A stretch of 64,000 bases of DNA from positions 1,116,001 to 1,180,000 of the forward strand of contig NZ_CP081497.1 in NCBI RefSeq assembly GCF_019774615.1. Direction: 5' to 3'. Below the pieces are notes generated by a model. It ran no database searches. It saw nothing but the letters and a program-made list of their open reading frames with translations, and was not told the origin of the DNA. Both the position numbers and the translations under genes were made by a program. Shown piece after piece: positions 8,560-17,114 of this stretch; position 1 is the first letter of the stretch; every line of letters starts with the position of its first letter. This stretch comes from Streptomyces sp. BHT-5-2 (GTDB taxonomy: Bacteria > Actinomycetota > Actinomycetes > Streptomycetales > Streptomycetaceae).

Positions 8560-9354
8560 TCAGTTATGGCTGTCGTGAAGGAAGTCGCGGATGAGGGCGG
8601 CCCATTCCTCCGGCCGTTCGACGAAGGGGAGGTGCCCGGAGGCGATCTCGGCGTAGCGCGCCCCCGGAATGGCGTCGGCGAGCTGCCGGTGGTGGTGCGG
8701 GGAGACGAGCTGGTCGAGCGCGGTGGAGATGACCAGGGTCGGCACGGCGACGGCCGCGAGGTCGGCCCGGACGTCGACACCGTCGATGATCAGCTCGACG
8801 TGCTCCGGCGTGCCTGGCGGGATCGTGGTCGCCGTGGTCGTGATGGCGGTGTCGAGGTCGCCCTGGGCGATGGCGTCCAGGGCGGGGGAGCTGAGGGCCA
8901 TCAGGGTCAGGAAACGGGCCAGTTGCTCCGTCTCGCCCGCACGCAGCAGGTCGCGCCACAGTCGGGCCGTCAGCAGGAACCGCGGGTCGGGATGGGCGAA
9001 ACCCGCCGTGAGGACCAGGGCCGTGACGCGGTCGGGGTGCCGGGTGGCGGCCCGGACGGCAACCGGGCAGCCCAGCGAGTACCCGGCGATGGCGAAGGTC
9101 TCCAGGCCCTCCTCGACGGCGGCGGCGACCAGTTCGTCGGCCAGTGCGTCCAGTGCGAGGGGCGTGTCGGCGCGCTCGGTCCGGCCGGTGCCCGGGTAGT
9201 CCGGGCCGACGACGGTATGGTGCGCGGCCAGTACGTCCATGACGGGGCCGTAGTTGGCGTCGATGCCTCCGCCTGCGCCATGGGCGAGCAGCAGGCCGGG
9301 GCCGTTCCCGCGCACCACGCGGCCGAGACGGGGAGCGGGCAGAGCGCTGGGCAT
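8560..9354 (-). CDS. Alpha/beta hydrolase
   Basis: A 264-residue serine hydrolase fold: oxyanion region LLAHGAGGG near residue 23, nucleophile elbow GYSLG near 93-97, the acid in STALDQLV near 215 and the catalytic His in SGHLPF near 245. The triad is complete. No signal peptide is present, so it is cytoplasmic. It is transcribed alone from a MerR-type promoter about 120 bp upstream, and a short overlapping frame precedes it in the leader. The substrate is unknown; relatives are esterases, lactonases and peroxidase-like hydrolases. Confidence 0.85.
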   Translation of the reverse strand: MPSALPAPRLGRVVRGNGPGLLLAHGAGGGIDANYGPVMDVLAAHHTVVGPDYPGTGRTERADTPLALDALADELVAAAVEEGLETFAIAGYSLGCPVAVRAATRHPDRVTALVLTAGFAHPDPRFLLTARLWRDLLRAGETEQLARFLTLMALSSPALDAIAQGDLDTAITTTATTIPPGTPEHVELIIDGVDVRADLAAVAVPTLVISTALDQLVSPHHHRQLADAIPGARYAEIASGHLPFVERPEEWAALIRDFLHDSHN

Positions 9355-9473
9355 GGGGTCTCTCCTGATTCTGTCGGAGCGGTTCCGGCCGAGCAGATCG
9401 CGTCGGCCGGACCGCCGGTCGTCGAGGGCGTCGTGCCGATGGTCATGACCGGGTGCTGGTGGTGATGGCCGGA

Positions 9474-9505
9474 ACGCTAGAGCCTCACATCGATGTGAGA
9501 GTCAA
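9474..9505 (-). promoter_or_regulatory. MerR-type promoter with 16-bp palindrome
   Basis: Reading on the minus strand, TTGACT (9505-9500) is followed immediately by the perfect palindrome CTCACATCGATGTGAG (9499-9484) and then by CTAGCG/TAGCGT (9480-9474). The spacing between hexamers is 19-20 bp, longer than the usual 17 and diagnostic of promoters that MerR-family activators untwist. It points at the hydrolase gene. No MerR gene is in the window. Confidence 0.7.
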
Positions 9506-9544
9506 AGCGGTCAGGGGCGGTTCGCGCGGATCGACGCGGTCCGG

Positions 9545-10249
9545 CTACCGCGCCGTCATGGCGGCGACCAGTTCCTCCAGTCCGTTGAACTGCCGGTCGA
9601 AGCGGTCGGAGTCCGCGGGCGGATCGCCGACCGGCCGTCGGACGTAGGCGGTCCGCATGCCCTGTGCCTGTGCTCCGCGAAGGTCCCAGGCGTGGGCCGC
9701 CACCATCAGCACGCGCTCCGGTGGGCAACCGGCGGTGTCGAGGGCGAGCTGATAGACCTCGGGTGCCGGCTTGTAGGCGAGGGCGGACTCGGCGGACAAC
9801 GCCTGGTGCCAGCGCAGCCCGGCATGTGCGTTGAGCCGCAGCAGAGCGGTGCGGCTGGCGTTGGAGAGCCCCAGCACGGGGAATGTCCGCGCGAGCCGCC
9901 GGAGGCCGGCGACCGAATCGCCCCACGGTGGCAGGCGTTGACCGGCGGTGGCCAGCCGGGCGACGGCCGCCGGATCGGCGAGCGCTGCCCGGTCCGCCAC
10001 CCGTTGAGCGGCCTCCCCGTCGATGATCTCGGTGTTGGCGTACGCGCGCCGTCCTTGCGCAATGCGGTGCTGCTCCTCTTCGACGTACCCCTGCCACACC
10101 TTCAGCAACTCGTCGACGGGCGCTGCCGCGTCGGAAGCCGCCACCGCCTCGCGAATCGCCGCGCGCAGCCCACTGGGTTCGTCGACCAGGGTCCCCAGGA
10201 CGTCGAAGACCACGACCGCGATGTCGCGGATCTCGGTCAAATCGGTCAT
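9545..10249 (-). CDS. Haloacid dehalogenase type II (HAD superfamily)
   Basis: A 234-residue HAD hydrolase. Nucleophile Asp16 lies in VFDVLGTLV, Ser in LGLSNAS (motif II) and Lys in AYKPAPEVY (motif III). AAHAWDLRGA (motif IV) is the signature of L-2-haloacid dehalogenases. The second acid of phosphatase-type DxD is absent, which supports C-halogen rather than phosphate chemistry, although the true substrate is unknown. The start ATG 10249 is preceded by an unusually long GGAGGAGGAG run, and a purine-rich GAA/GGA tract fills the leader. It is divergent from the CGNR regulator, which probably controls it. Confidence 0.85.
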   Translation of the reverse strand: MTDLTEIRDIAVVVFDVLGTLVDEPSGLRAAIREAVAASDAAAPVDELLKVWQGYVEEEQHRIAQGRRAYANTEIIDGEAAQRVADRAALADPAAVARLATAGQRLPPWGDSVAGLRRLARTFPVLGLSNASRTALLRLNAHAGLRWHQALSAESALAYKPAPEVYQLALDTAGCPPERVLMVAAHAWDLRGAQAQGMRTAYVRRPVGDPPADSDRFDRQFNGLEELVAAMTAR

Positions 10250-10318
10250 AACTCCTCCTCCTCCTTTTCCTTCCTTCTTCTCCTTCTTGTCCTTCTTCGC
10301 CGTGTCCCGTTCGCCCGC

Positions 10319-10380
10319 GTCACCATCTCAACAGGTGACGGATCTTGTCGCGGCGGCGCGTCACCGGTCAAGATGGTGAC
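10319..10380. promoter_or_regulatory. Paired inverted-repeat operators between HAD and CGNR genes
   Basis: Two 21-bp elements of form GTCACC-N9-GGTGAC occupy 10319-10339 and 10360-10380. Their centres are 41 bp apart, about four helical turns. The inner arms GTCACCATCT and AGATGGTGAC make the pair as a whole an inverted repeat. The second element abuts the GTG start of the regulator gene, so binding would block it directly. This is the expected arrangement for an autoregulating repressor of a divergent gene pair. Confidence 0.65.
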
Positions 10381-10974
10381 GTGGATTTCGCGTTTGTGAG
10401 CGGCGACCCCGCTCTCGATCTGACCGGCACCGTGGGATCTCGTCGAGACGAGCCCAACGACCTCTTGGCCACGCCCGCGGACCTCGAACGGTGGGTGGCG
10501 GAATGCGACGAGCTCCCCGACCGTGTTGCCGTCGACTCCGCAACCTTCGAGTCCGCACTGGCACTGCGGGAGGCGCTCTACCGACTGGCTCTCGACCGTG
10601 TGCTCGATCGGCCCTTCGACCCGGCCGGCCTTGAGATCGTCAACGAGATGGCCGCCGGGCCGGTGCTCACGCTCAGGCTCAGCGACGCCGGGCTGCACAG
10701 GTCGGGGAACCTCCGTGCAGTGCTCTCCCACATGGCCAGGAGCGGTATCGCCCTGCTCGCCGATCCCCATGCCTGTCTCAAGGAGTGCGGCCGCGCTGAC
10801 TGCACCCGTATCTACCTCGACCGCTCGCGTGGCGCCCGACGCACCTGGTGCGGGATGGACGCGTGCGGCAATCGCGTCAAGGCCGCGGCCTATCGAGCCC
10901 GCAGACGCGCTTCGACCACGACCGACACGCCCGTGGCTCCGCATGGCGCACTCCCAAAGCGAGATCAGCGCTGA
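10381..10974 (+). CDS. CGNR zinc-finger (ABATE-domain) transcriptional regulator
   Basis: A 197-residue protein with an N-terminal ABATE ligand-type domain (opening DFAFVSGDPALDLTGT) and a C-terminal zinc knuckle made by CGRADCTRIYLD and WCGMDACGNRVKAAAYRAR, the CGNR motif. It is a putative stress- or ligand-responsive DNA-binding protein. GTG 10381 is preferred because homologous proteins open at this point. An in-frame start at 10345 would place both coding sequence and operator over the same bases. It is likely leaderless or has a very short leader, and is divergent from the dehalogenase, its probable target. Confidence 0.8.
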   Translation: MDFAFVSGDPALDLTGTVGSRRDEPNDLLATPADLERWVAECDELPDRVAVDSATFESALALREALYRLALDRVLDRPFDPAGLEIVNEMAAGPVLTLRLSDAGLHRSGNLRAVLSHMARSGIALLADPHACLKECGRADCTRIYLDRSRGARRTWCGMDACGNRVKAAAYRARRRASTTTDTPVAPHGALPKRDQR

Positions 10975-11013
10975 GCTGCTCCGGCGCCGTAGCCGATCCT
11001 GTCTGATGGAGGA

Positions 11014-11442
11014 TCAGCTGCCCGCTTGCGGCGCTTCGTTGGGGACGGGCAGCGAGCGCCACAGTCCGCCGCCGGCAACGTCGGCGAGGTTCGGTGCGGC
11101 GTTGCGCAGACAGTGTGCGGTGGCATCGGGATCCGGTACGGAGACGGCGAGAAGGCTGAAAGGCGACGACGGGCACAGCCCGATGCACAGCACGGGGCCG
11201 CCGGGCCGTACTGCCACGAAATCCCTGCCGGCCGAGTGCCGGCGGACGCCGACACAGACCACTTCGGGTACCCACACGCCTCGTCCCCGTCTGCCACGCA
11301 AGGCGCGCCACCAGTCCCGTTCGACCACCACGGTGCGCACCGCGGCGAGCGGTACGCGGATCCGGACGCGACGTGCGGCCACCATCTCGGGCCACGTCAG
11401 GCGGAGGAGGAACTGGTCCTCCCCGATCGTCAGATGTGCCAT
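11014..11442 (-). CDS. Conserved-type hypothetical protein
   Basis: A 142-residue soluble protein with no family assigned. It opens MAHLTIGEDQFLLRLTWPEM and alternates short beta strands (VRIRVPLAAVRTVVVE, VVCVGV, DFVAVRPGGPVLCIGL) with a C-terminal helix (DATAHCLRNAAPNLAD). This pattern is compatible with a bacterial PH-like fold, but that is only a guess. The ATG at 11442 is chosen over an upstream in-frame extension of 50 low-complexity Arg/Pro codons. It converges with the CGNR gene and is divergent from the epimerase fusion. Confidence 0.6.
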   Translation of the reverse strand: MAHLTIGEDQFLLRLTWPEMVAARRVRIRVPLAAVRTVVVERDWWRALRGRRGRGVWVPEVVCVGVRRHSAGRDFVAVRPGGPVLCIGLCPSSPFSLLAVSVPDPDATAHCLRNAAPNLADVAGGGLWRSLPVPNEAPQAGS

Positions 11443-11684
11443 GGGCGCGACAGCTCCTGGTCGTGTTGCGCGGGGCCGGTCCGGCGTCGGGCCGGCGGTT
11501 CGGTCTTCGGTGCGGCAACCGTTGCCTACCAGGCTCGGGCGGCGCGGCTGGCCGGTGGCGACGGCGTGGCGCACGAGTCGGGAGAGGCGCAACGACCCGA
11601 CTGGCGGAGGCAGGGTCTTACGAAGTCATGACGTGAGCGTCGTGGCGCACCTCGGAACGGGTCGCCAGGCTTAGCGTGATCGGC

Positions 11685-13520
11685 ATGCGAGTACTGGTAA
11701 CCGGCGGTGCCGGATTCATCGGATCGCAGGTCGTCGAGGCACTTCTCGGGCGGGGCCATGAACCCGTCGTGCTCGACGCACTGCTGCCCTCGGCCCATCC
11801 GGAGCCCCCGCCGCCGCCCCCGGGGGTGCACCGTGTCGTCGAGGACGTACGCGATCGGGCGGCTGTCGAGACAGCCCTCGCCGGCGTCGACGCGGTCTGC
11901 CACCAGGCGGCGATGGTGGGCCTCGGCAAGGACTTCGCGGACGCGCCCGACTACGTCGGCTGCAACGACCTGGGAACGGCCGTACTGCTGGCGGCGATGG
12001 CCGCGTCGGGGGTGCGTCGACTGGTGCTCGCCGGATCGATGGTGGTCTACGGGGAGGGGCACTACAGCTGCCCCGCCCACGGCGCCGTGCGGCCGGGGCC
12101 TCGGGCGGTCGCCGAGCTGGAAGCCGGGCGGTTCGAGCCGGACTGCCCGCGCTGCGGTGCCGCGTTGCTGCCCGGCCTGGTCCACGAGGACGCGCCCGTC
12201 GATCCGCGCAATGTGTACGCGGCGACCAAGCTCGCCCAGGAGCATCTGGCCGCCTCCTGGGCCCGGGCCACCGGCGGCCGGGCCATCGCGCTGCGGTACC
12301 ACAACGTCTACGGGCCAGGCATGCCACGCGACACCCCGTACGCGGGGGTGGCGTCGTTCTTCCGTTCGGCGCTGGCCCGTGGCGAGTCGCCCACCGTCTA
12401 TGAAGACGGCGGTCAGCGGCGGGACTTCGTCCACGTCCGGGACGTCGCGGCGGCGAACATCGTCGCTCTGGAGGCGCTCCCGGAACGACGGGAAGGCACA
12501 CTGACCGCTTACAACACCGGCAGTGGGCGACCGCACACCGTCGGCGAGATGGCGTGCACGCTGGCCGAGGCGTACGGCGGGCCGGCGCCGGTGGTGACGG
12601 GGGAGTACCGGCTGGGCGACGTCCGGCACATCACCGCCTCCTCGCGGCGGATCGCCGACGAACTGGGGTGGCGGGCGGAGACCGGATTCGCCGAAGGGAT
12701 GGCGGAGTTCGCGCGGGAGGGCATGCGGGAGGGCCCGGAACAGCGTGCGGTGCAGCGTGTGGTGCAGGGGGCGGGCACGGCCCGGCACGGCACGGGTCCG
12801 GCGGCGGGGCCTGCCGGTGGTGGGCCCGGTCCCGCCCCGGTGGACGTCGTGCTGCCCTGCCTGAACGAGGCGGCCGCGCTGCCGTGGGTGCTGGCGCGCA
12901 TCCCTGACGGCTGGCGGGCCGTCGTCGTGGACAACGGCTCGACCGACGGCTCCGCCGAGGTCGCCCGTGGCCTCGGCGCCACCGTCGTCCACGAACCGCG
13001 GCGCGGCTTCGGCGCTGCCTGCCACGCCGGACTGCTCGCCGCCGAGGCCGACATCGTCTGCTTCTGTGACTGCGACGCCTCGCTAGACCCGGCGCTGCTC
13101 GCCCCGTTCGTCCACGCCGTACGCGACGGGGAGAGCGACCTCGTACTGGGCCGCCGCCGCCCGCAGGGCCGTGGTGCCTGGCCGCCGCACGCCCGGGCCG
13201 GCAATGTGGTCCTGGCGCGGATGCTGCGTCGGCGCACCGGTCTGCGGCTGCACGATCTGGGCCCGCTGCGGGCCGCCCGCCGCGACGCCCTGATCGGCCT
13301 GGATCTGACGGACCGTCGCAGTGGCTATCCGTTGCAGATGGTCGTCCGGGCCGCCGACGCCGGCTGGCGCATCGAGGAGCGGGATGTGCCCTACCGGCCG
13401 CGCACCGGCCGCTCGAAGGTCACCGGCACCTGGCGCGGCACCTGGCACGCGGTCCGCGATATGCGCCGCGTCCTCAACCAGCCGCCGCTGACGGCACGGG
13501 TACCGGAGGTGGCGCAATGA
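11685..13520 (+). CDS. NAD-dependent epimerase / GT2 glycosyltransferase fusion
   Basis: A 611-residue two-domain protein. Residues 1-340 are an extended SDR: the Rossmann motif TGGAGFIGS begins at residue 7, YAATK is the catalytic YxxxK and a YHNVYGPG motif follows. An insertion near residues 125-165 carries cysteines arranged like a zinc ribbon (CPAHG ... CPRCGA). After a Gly/Pro/Ala linker (about 350-385), residues 390-600 form a GT-A family 2 transferase with VVLPCLNEAAAL, VDNGSTDGS and the metal-binding CDCDASLD. ATG 11685 is used; a TAGCGT hexamer 8 bp upstream suggests leaderless transcription. It overlaps the next gene by 4 bp. It probably makes a nucleotide sugar and transfers it to a lipid or small molecule. 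Confidence 0.85.
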   Translation: MRVLVTGGAGFIGSQVVEALLGRGHEPVVLDALLPSAHPEPPPPPPGVHRVVEDVRDRAAVETALAGVDAVCHQAAMVGLGKDFADAPDYVGCNDLGTAVLLAAMAASGVRRLVLAGSMVVYGEGHYSCPAHGAVRPGPRAVAELEAGRFEPDCPRCGAALLPGLVHEDAPVDPRNVYAATKLAQEHLAASWARATGGRAIALRYHNVYGPGMPRDTPYAGVASFFRSALARGESPTVYEDGGQRRDFVHVRDVAAANIVALEALPERREGTLTAYNTGSGRPHTVGEMACTLAEAYGGPAPVVTGEYRLGDVRHITASSRRIADELGWRAETGFAEGMAEFAREGMREGPEQRAVQRVVQGAGTARHGTGPAAGPAGGGPGPAPVDVVLPCLNEAAALPWVLARIPDGWRAVVVDNGSTDGSAEVARGLGATVVHEPRRGFGAACHAGLLAAEADIVCFCDCDASLDPALLAPFVHAVRDGESDLVLGRRRPQGRGAWPPHARAGNVVLARMLRRRTGLRLHDLGPLRAARRDALIGLDLTDRRSGYPLQMVVRAADAGWRIEERDVPYRPRTGRSKVTGTWRGTWHAVRDMRRVLNQPPLTARVPEVAQ

Positions 13521-14245
13521 CCGGGGCCGCACAGCTTCCACCGGATGGGCAAAGTCTGCGGGGCTCCCACGGTCCCGCGGGCCGGCCCGATCGGCCGCGG
13601 CCGGCAGTCGGCCCGACGACGGTCCTGGTCATCGCCAAGGAACCGGTGCCCGGACGGGTCAAGACCCGTCTGACGCCGCCCTACACCCCGCACGAGGCCG
13701 CCCAACTGGCCGAAGCGGCGTTGTGCGACACGCTGCGGGCCGTCGGCGCGCTGCCCGCCCGGCGACGGGTGCTGGTCCTCGACGGGCGGCCGGGCGACTG
13801 GTTGCCGCCCGGTTTCGACGTGCGACCGCAGAGCACCGGCGGCCTCGACGAGCGGCTCGCCGCGGCCTTCGCGGACAGCACCGGACCGACGCTGCTCATC
13901 GGCATGGACACCCCGCAGGTCACACCACAACTCCTCGCCCCGGCAGTGGACTTCGGTGCCTGGGACGACTGCGATGCCTGGTTCGGGGCGGCCGACGACG
14001 GCGGATTCTGGGCGCTCGGCCTGGCCGTCCCCGACCCCGGGCTGCTGCGCGGCGTCCCCATGTCCACCGCCCGCACCGGTGCCGCGCAGCGCGCCAGGCT
14101 GACCGCGGCCGGGCTGCGGGTGCGGGATCTGCCGCCGCTGTGCGACGTCGACACCGCGGACGACGCCGACCGGGTCGCGGCCGGCGCACCCGACGGCCGG
14201 TTCGCCGCCACCCTGGCCAGGCTGCGACGGGTGGGCAGCCGATGA
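13517..14245 (+). CDS. DUF2064 / TIGR04282-type nucleotidyl/glycosyltransferase-like protein
   Basis: A 242-residue GT-A-like protein of the DUF2064 family, whose TIGRFAM name refers to arsenosugar biosynthesis glycosyltransferases. VIAKEPVPGRVKTRLTP (about residues 38-54) is the nucleotide-binding signature, GMDTPQVTP is the metal-site region, and ADDGGFWALGL and CDVDTADD follow. The N-terminal 35 residues are disordered, Gly/Pro/Arg-rich. It is coupled by ATGA overlaps on both sides to the fusion protein and the membrane protein, so the three act together. The nature of the acceptor is unknown; the arsenosugar name should not be taken literally. Confidence 0.8.
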   Translation: MTGAAQLPPDGQSLRGSHGPAGRPDRPRPAVGPTTVLVIAKEPVPGRVKTRLTPPYTPHEAAQLAEAALCDTLRAVGALPARRRVLVLDGRPGDWLPPGFDVRPQSTGGLDERLAAAFADSTGPTLLIGMDTPQVTPQLLAPAVDFGAWDDCDAWFGAADDGGFWALGLAVPDPGLLRGVPMSTARTGAAQRARLTAAGLRVRDLPPLCDVDTADDADRVAAGAPDGRFAATLARLRRVGSR

Positions 14246-15720
14246 CGCCGCGCCAAGTCCGCCGCCAGGACCGCGGACTTGTGGGGAAGGACGGAGACCA
14301 GGCAGGGCCGCTTGCCGAGGCCGCTCCGCCGTCCGTGCCCGTGCGGTCCGTGCGGCCTGTACGCAAGCGGACGGTCGGCCGCGATCTTCGGGCGGTGGCG
14401 GCCGCGGTGGTGCTGTTCGTGCTCGCGGTGGTCGTCGGGCGCGCCCTCAACCGCACCGTCTACGGAACCGAGGGGATTCTGCGACTGGGGTGGCCGCCGC
14501 TGTACGCGTCATGGCTGCCGCACCTCGGCCCCGGTACGCCGGCAGCCCTCGTCGTCGCCGCGCTCGTGGTCGTCCACGGCCCGCGGATCGCGCAGTGCCT
14601 GCGGTGGCGGGCGCTGGTGCCGGCCGTCTGGGGCGCGTCGATGGCCTGGACCTGGTCCTTGGCACTCGTGGACGGCTGGCAGCGCGGCGTCGCCGGGCGG
14701 CTCACCAGCAGCATGGAGTACCTGCGATCCGTCGCCGACGTACATGAAGTGCCCGCCTTCCTAAGGGACTTCACCCACCACATCCTGGCCGACTCGCCGC
14801 ACAACTGGCCCGCGCATGTGGCCGGACACCCGCCCGGCGCACTGCTGACGTTCGTCGGCCTGGACCGGATCGGGCTGGGCGGAGGTGCCTGGGCGGCGGC
14901 CTGGTGCATCACCATCGGCTCGTCCGGCGCGGCCGCGGTCATGGTGACGCTACGGGCGCTGAGCGGTGAGCGGTGGGCCCGGACGGCAGCCCCGTTCCTG
15001 GTACTGGCCCCCGCGGCGGTGTGGATCGGCGTCAGCGCCGACGGCTACTTCGCCGGAGTGGCCGCCTGGGCCATCGCCCTGCTCGCGCTCGCGGCCACCC
15101 GCACCACCCGGGTGCCCCGCCTCGCGGCCCTGGGGGCCGGGCTGCTGCTGGGGCTCGCCTGGTACCTCTCCTACGGTCTGACCGTCCTGGTCGTGCTGGG
15201 TGCCGCCGTTCTCCTCCTGGCCCGTTCCGCCCGGCCCCTGCCGTTCGTGGTGGCGGGGGTGCTGCCTTGGGTGGTGGGCTTCACCGCGCTGGGATTCTGG
15301 TGGCCCGAGGGCTATACGACCCTCGTCGAGCGGTACTACCAGGGGGCCGCGAAGGTGCGCCCGTACGCCTATTTCGTCTGGGCCAACCTGGCCGCCCAGG
15401 TGGTGACGGTGGGACTGGCGACGGTCGCGGGACTGGGCCGGGCGGCCGCCGGGCTGTGGCCGGCCCTGCGCGGGATGCGGCGTGCGGCGCCACGAGGTAG
15501 CGGTGCGCTGGCCGTCCTGGTCGGAGCGGCGTTCTGCGCGATGCTGCTCGCGGACGTGTCCGGAATGAGCAAGGCGGAGACCGAACGCATCTGGCTGCCC
15601 TTCGCCATCTGGCTGCTGCCTGCCTGCGCACTGCTTCCGCGCCGCATGCACGGCAGGTGGCTGGCCGGCCAAGCCGTCCTCGCACTCCTGGTCAACCACC
15701 TTCTGCTGACGGGATGGTGA
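14242..15720 (+). CDS. Polytopic membrane protein (glycosyltransferase-C-like)
   Basis: A 492-residue integral membrane protein with about 11 hydrophobic segments after a 45-residue basic cytoplasmic N-terminus. A large loop between segments 2 and 4 contains HNWPAHVAGHPPGA, reminiscent of the first extracytoplasmic loop of GT-C-fold mannosyltransferases, which use polyprenyl-phosphate sugars. That assignment is an inference. The ATG at 14242 overlaps the DUF2064 stop (ATGA). With the upstream GT2 fusion it suggests transfer of a sugar across or at the membrane. Confidence 0.75.
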   Translation: MTPRQVRRQDRGLVGKDGDQAGPLAEAAPPSVPVRSVRPVRKRTVGRDLRAVAAAVVLFVLAVVVGRALNRTVYGTEGILRLGWPPLYASWLPHLGPGTPAALVVAALVVVHGPRIAQCLRWRALVPAVWGASMAWTWSLALVDGWQRGVAGRLTSSMEYLRSVADVHEVPAFLRDFTHHILADSPHNWPAHVAGHPPGALLTFVGLDRIGLGGGAWAAAWCITIGSSGAAAVMVTLRALSGERWARTAAPFLVLAPAAVWIGVSADGYFAGVAAWAIALLALAATRTTRVPRLAALGAGLLLGLAWYLSYGLTVLVVLGAAVLLLARSARPLPFVVAGVLPWVVGFTALGFWWPEGYTTLVERYYQGAAKVRPYAYFVWANLAAQVVTVGLATVAGLGRAAAGLWPALRGMRRAAPRGSGALAVLVGAAFCAMLLADVSGMSKAETERIWLPFAIWLLPACALLPRRMHGRWLAGQAVLALLVNHLLLTGW

Positions 15721-15748
15721 CGAACACTCAACAGGGCATGACCATTCC

Positions 15749-16471
15749 TCAGCGCGGCCTGCCGGCCGGTGCCGGGCCGTGATCGGAGCCGGTGCGATGG
15801 GGGCGCCGCAGTACCAGGAAGTGGCGGTCGTCGAGCGTCCAGTGGTCGCCGGTCTGCCAGCCGGTGGCCGCCGCTTTGCGGCGCAGCGCGGGGAGGCCGA
15901 CCCGGGCCCAGGGGAACGGGCGGCCCAGGCGGCCGCGGCCGTCGTCGAACCGCACGTCCAGCCGTTCGTCGATGTCTTCGGGGGCCGCTTCCACCAGCAG
16001 GGTCCCGTACGGCGCCACAAGAGAGCCGATGCGCGCCAGCAGTGCCCTGGGGTCGCCGCCGATGCCGATGTTCCCGTCCATGAGCAGGGCGGTGTTCCAC
16101 AGCCCCTCACCCGGCAGTCTGTCGAAGACGGACCGGCACAGCGCGGGGCCCCCGGTGTGCTCGGTCCGCGCGACGGCCGCGTGACTGATGTCGATGCCGA
16201 GCACGACATGGCCGCGTGCGCGGAGGGCGCCGACCAGACGCCCCGGCCCGCAGCCGATGTCGAGCACCGCGCCGTGGCAGCGCCGCAGGACGCTGCGGTC
16301 GGCGGAGTCCGGTGCGGCACACCAACGGTCCACCTCCGACAGCAGGATGCCGCCGTCCGTACAGCGCATGTACAACGGGCCGCGGCCTCTGGCGAGCGCC
16401 TGGGCGTAGGGGTCCTCGTGCCGGGACTCGGGGACCGCGCGGGGCTCAGGTGTCTGTTCGTCGGTGCTCAT
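15749..16471 (-). CDS. Class I SAM-dependent methyltransferase
   Basis: A 240-residue Rossmann methyltransferase. Motif I is AVLDIGCGPGRLVGAL near residues 67-82 and VVLGIDIS supplies the ribose-binding Asp. GTLLVEAAPEDIDERL follows and the C-terminus ends in a beta-strand pattern (DRHFLVLRRP). The target is unknown. It converges with the plus-strand membrane protein (28 bp gap) and precedes no other gene on its strand before the edge of this group. Homologues recur beside molybdopterin oxidoreductases and DUF2064 genes in actinomycetes, which supports functional linkage across the convergent pair. Confidence 0.8.
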   Translation of the reverse strand: MSTDEQTPEPRAVPESRHEDPYAQALARGRGPLYMRCTDGGILLSEVDRWCAAPDSADRSVLRRCHGAVLDIGCGPGRLVGALRARGHVVLGIDISHAAVARTEHTGGPALCRSVFDRLPGEGLWNTALLMDGNIGIGGDPRALLARIGSLVAPYGTLLVEAAPEDIDERLDVRFDDGRGRLGRPFPWARVGLPALRRKAAATGWQTGDHWTLDDRHFLVLRRPHRTGSDHGPAPAGRPR

Positions 16472-16511
16472 CGGATCCGGGCTCCACGGCGGCCGGCACG
16501 TTCGGGGAGGT

Positions 16512-17114
16512 TCATCGATCGCTTGATCCCGCCTTCGGACGGCGCGGCCGCGCGCGCCACACCGACACCAACAGGCATACCGCGGAGACCGCGAAGAGCA
16601 CGGCGGTGATCAGCAGCCAGCGCCCCCAGAAGACGTCGGCCGGCAGGCCGGTGTAGGCGCTGAAGCCCGAGACCCGGCCGAGGACGAGCGGGTACCAGAC
16701 AAGGAGCAGCAGAAGGGCCAGGCAGGCGGGCACCCGGACGTAGTCGATACGGCCTGCCACCGGACGGGAGCGGCTTGCTGCCTCCCTGCTCCGGCGCCTC
16801 CGGAACAGGTGCTGCACCGCGCGGTCGGTGACGGTGTAGAGGGGGAGGAGGACCAGATCGTGCAGAAGTGCCGCGCCGACGAACCAGATGACGATGCCGA
16901 GCGTGTCCCCTCGCAGCAGCCGGAGTCCGGCGTAGCCGGTCAGGGCGAACGAGCCCAGGACCAGGACGAGGTGCGCGAGCGAACCGCCGTAGCGCGCCCG
17001 GATGCCCCTGGCCACACCCATGCCCATGCTTCTGGCCGTGCCCGTCACCCTGGCCATGGCCTGGCCCAGACCCCTCGCCAGCTCTTTCATCCGGGCCCTT
17101 CCGCGGCCTGTCAT
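16512..17114 (-). CDS. Membrane protein, 4 TM segments
   Basis: A 200-residue protein with a basic N-terminal amphipathic stretch (about 40 residues) and four hydrophobic helices, near 45-63, 70-90, 128-148 and 165-185. LLLPLYTVTDRAV lies between helices 2 and 3. No catalytic motif is recognised. The ATG at 17114 overlaps the stop of the oxidoreductase (ATGA), so it is co-translated and may be an anchor or redox partner. Confidence 0.7.
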   Translation of the reverse strand: MTGRGRARMKELARGLGQAMARVTGTARSMGMGVARGIRARYGGSLAHLVLVLGSFALTGYAGLRLLRGDTLGIVIWFVGAALLHDLVLLPLYTVTDRAVQHLFRRRRSREAASRSRPVAGRIDYVRVPACLALLLLLVWYPLVLGRVSGFSAYTGLPADVFWGRWLLITAVLFAVSAVCLLVSVWRARPRRPKAGSSDR

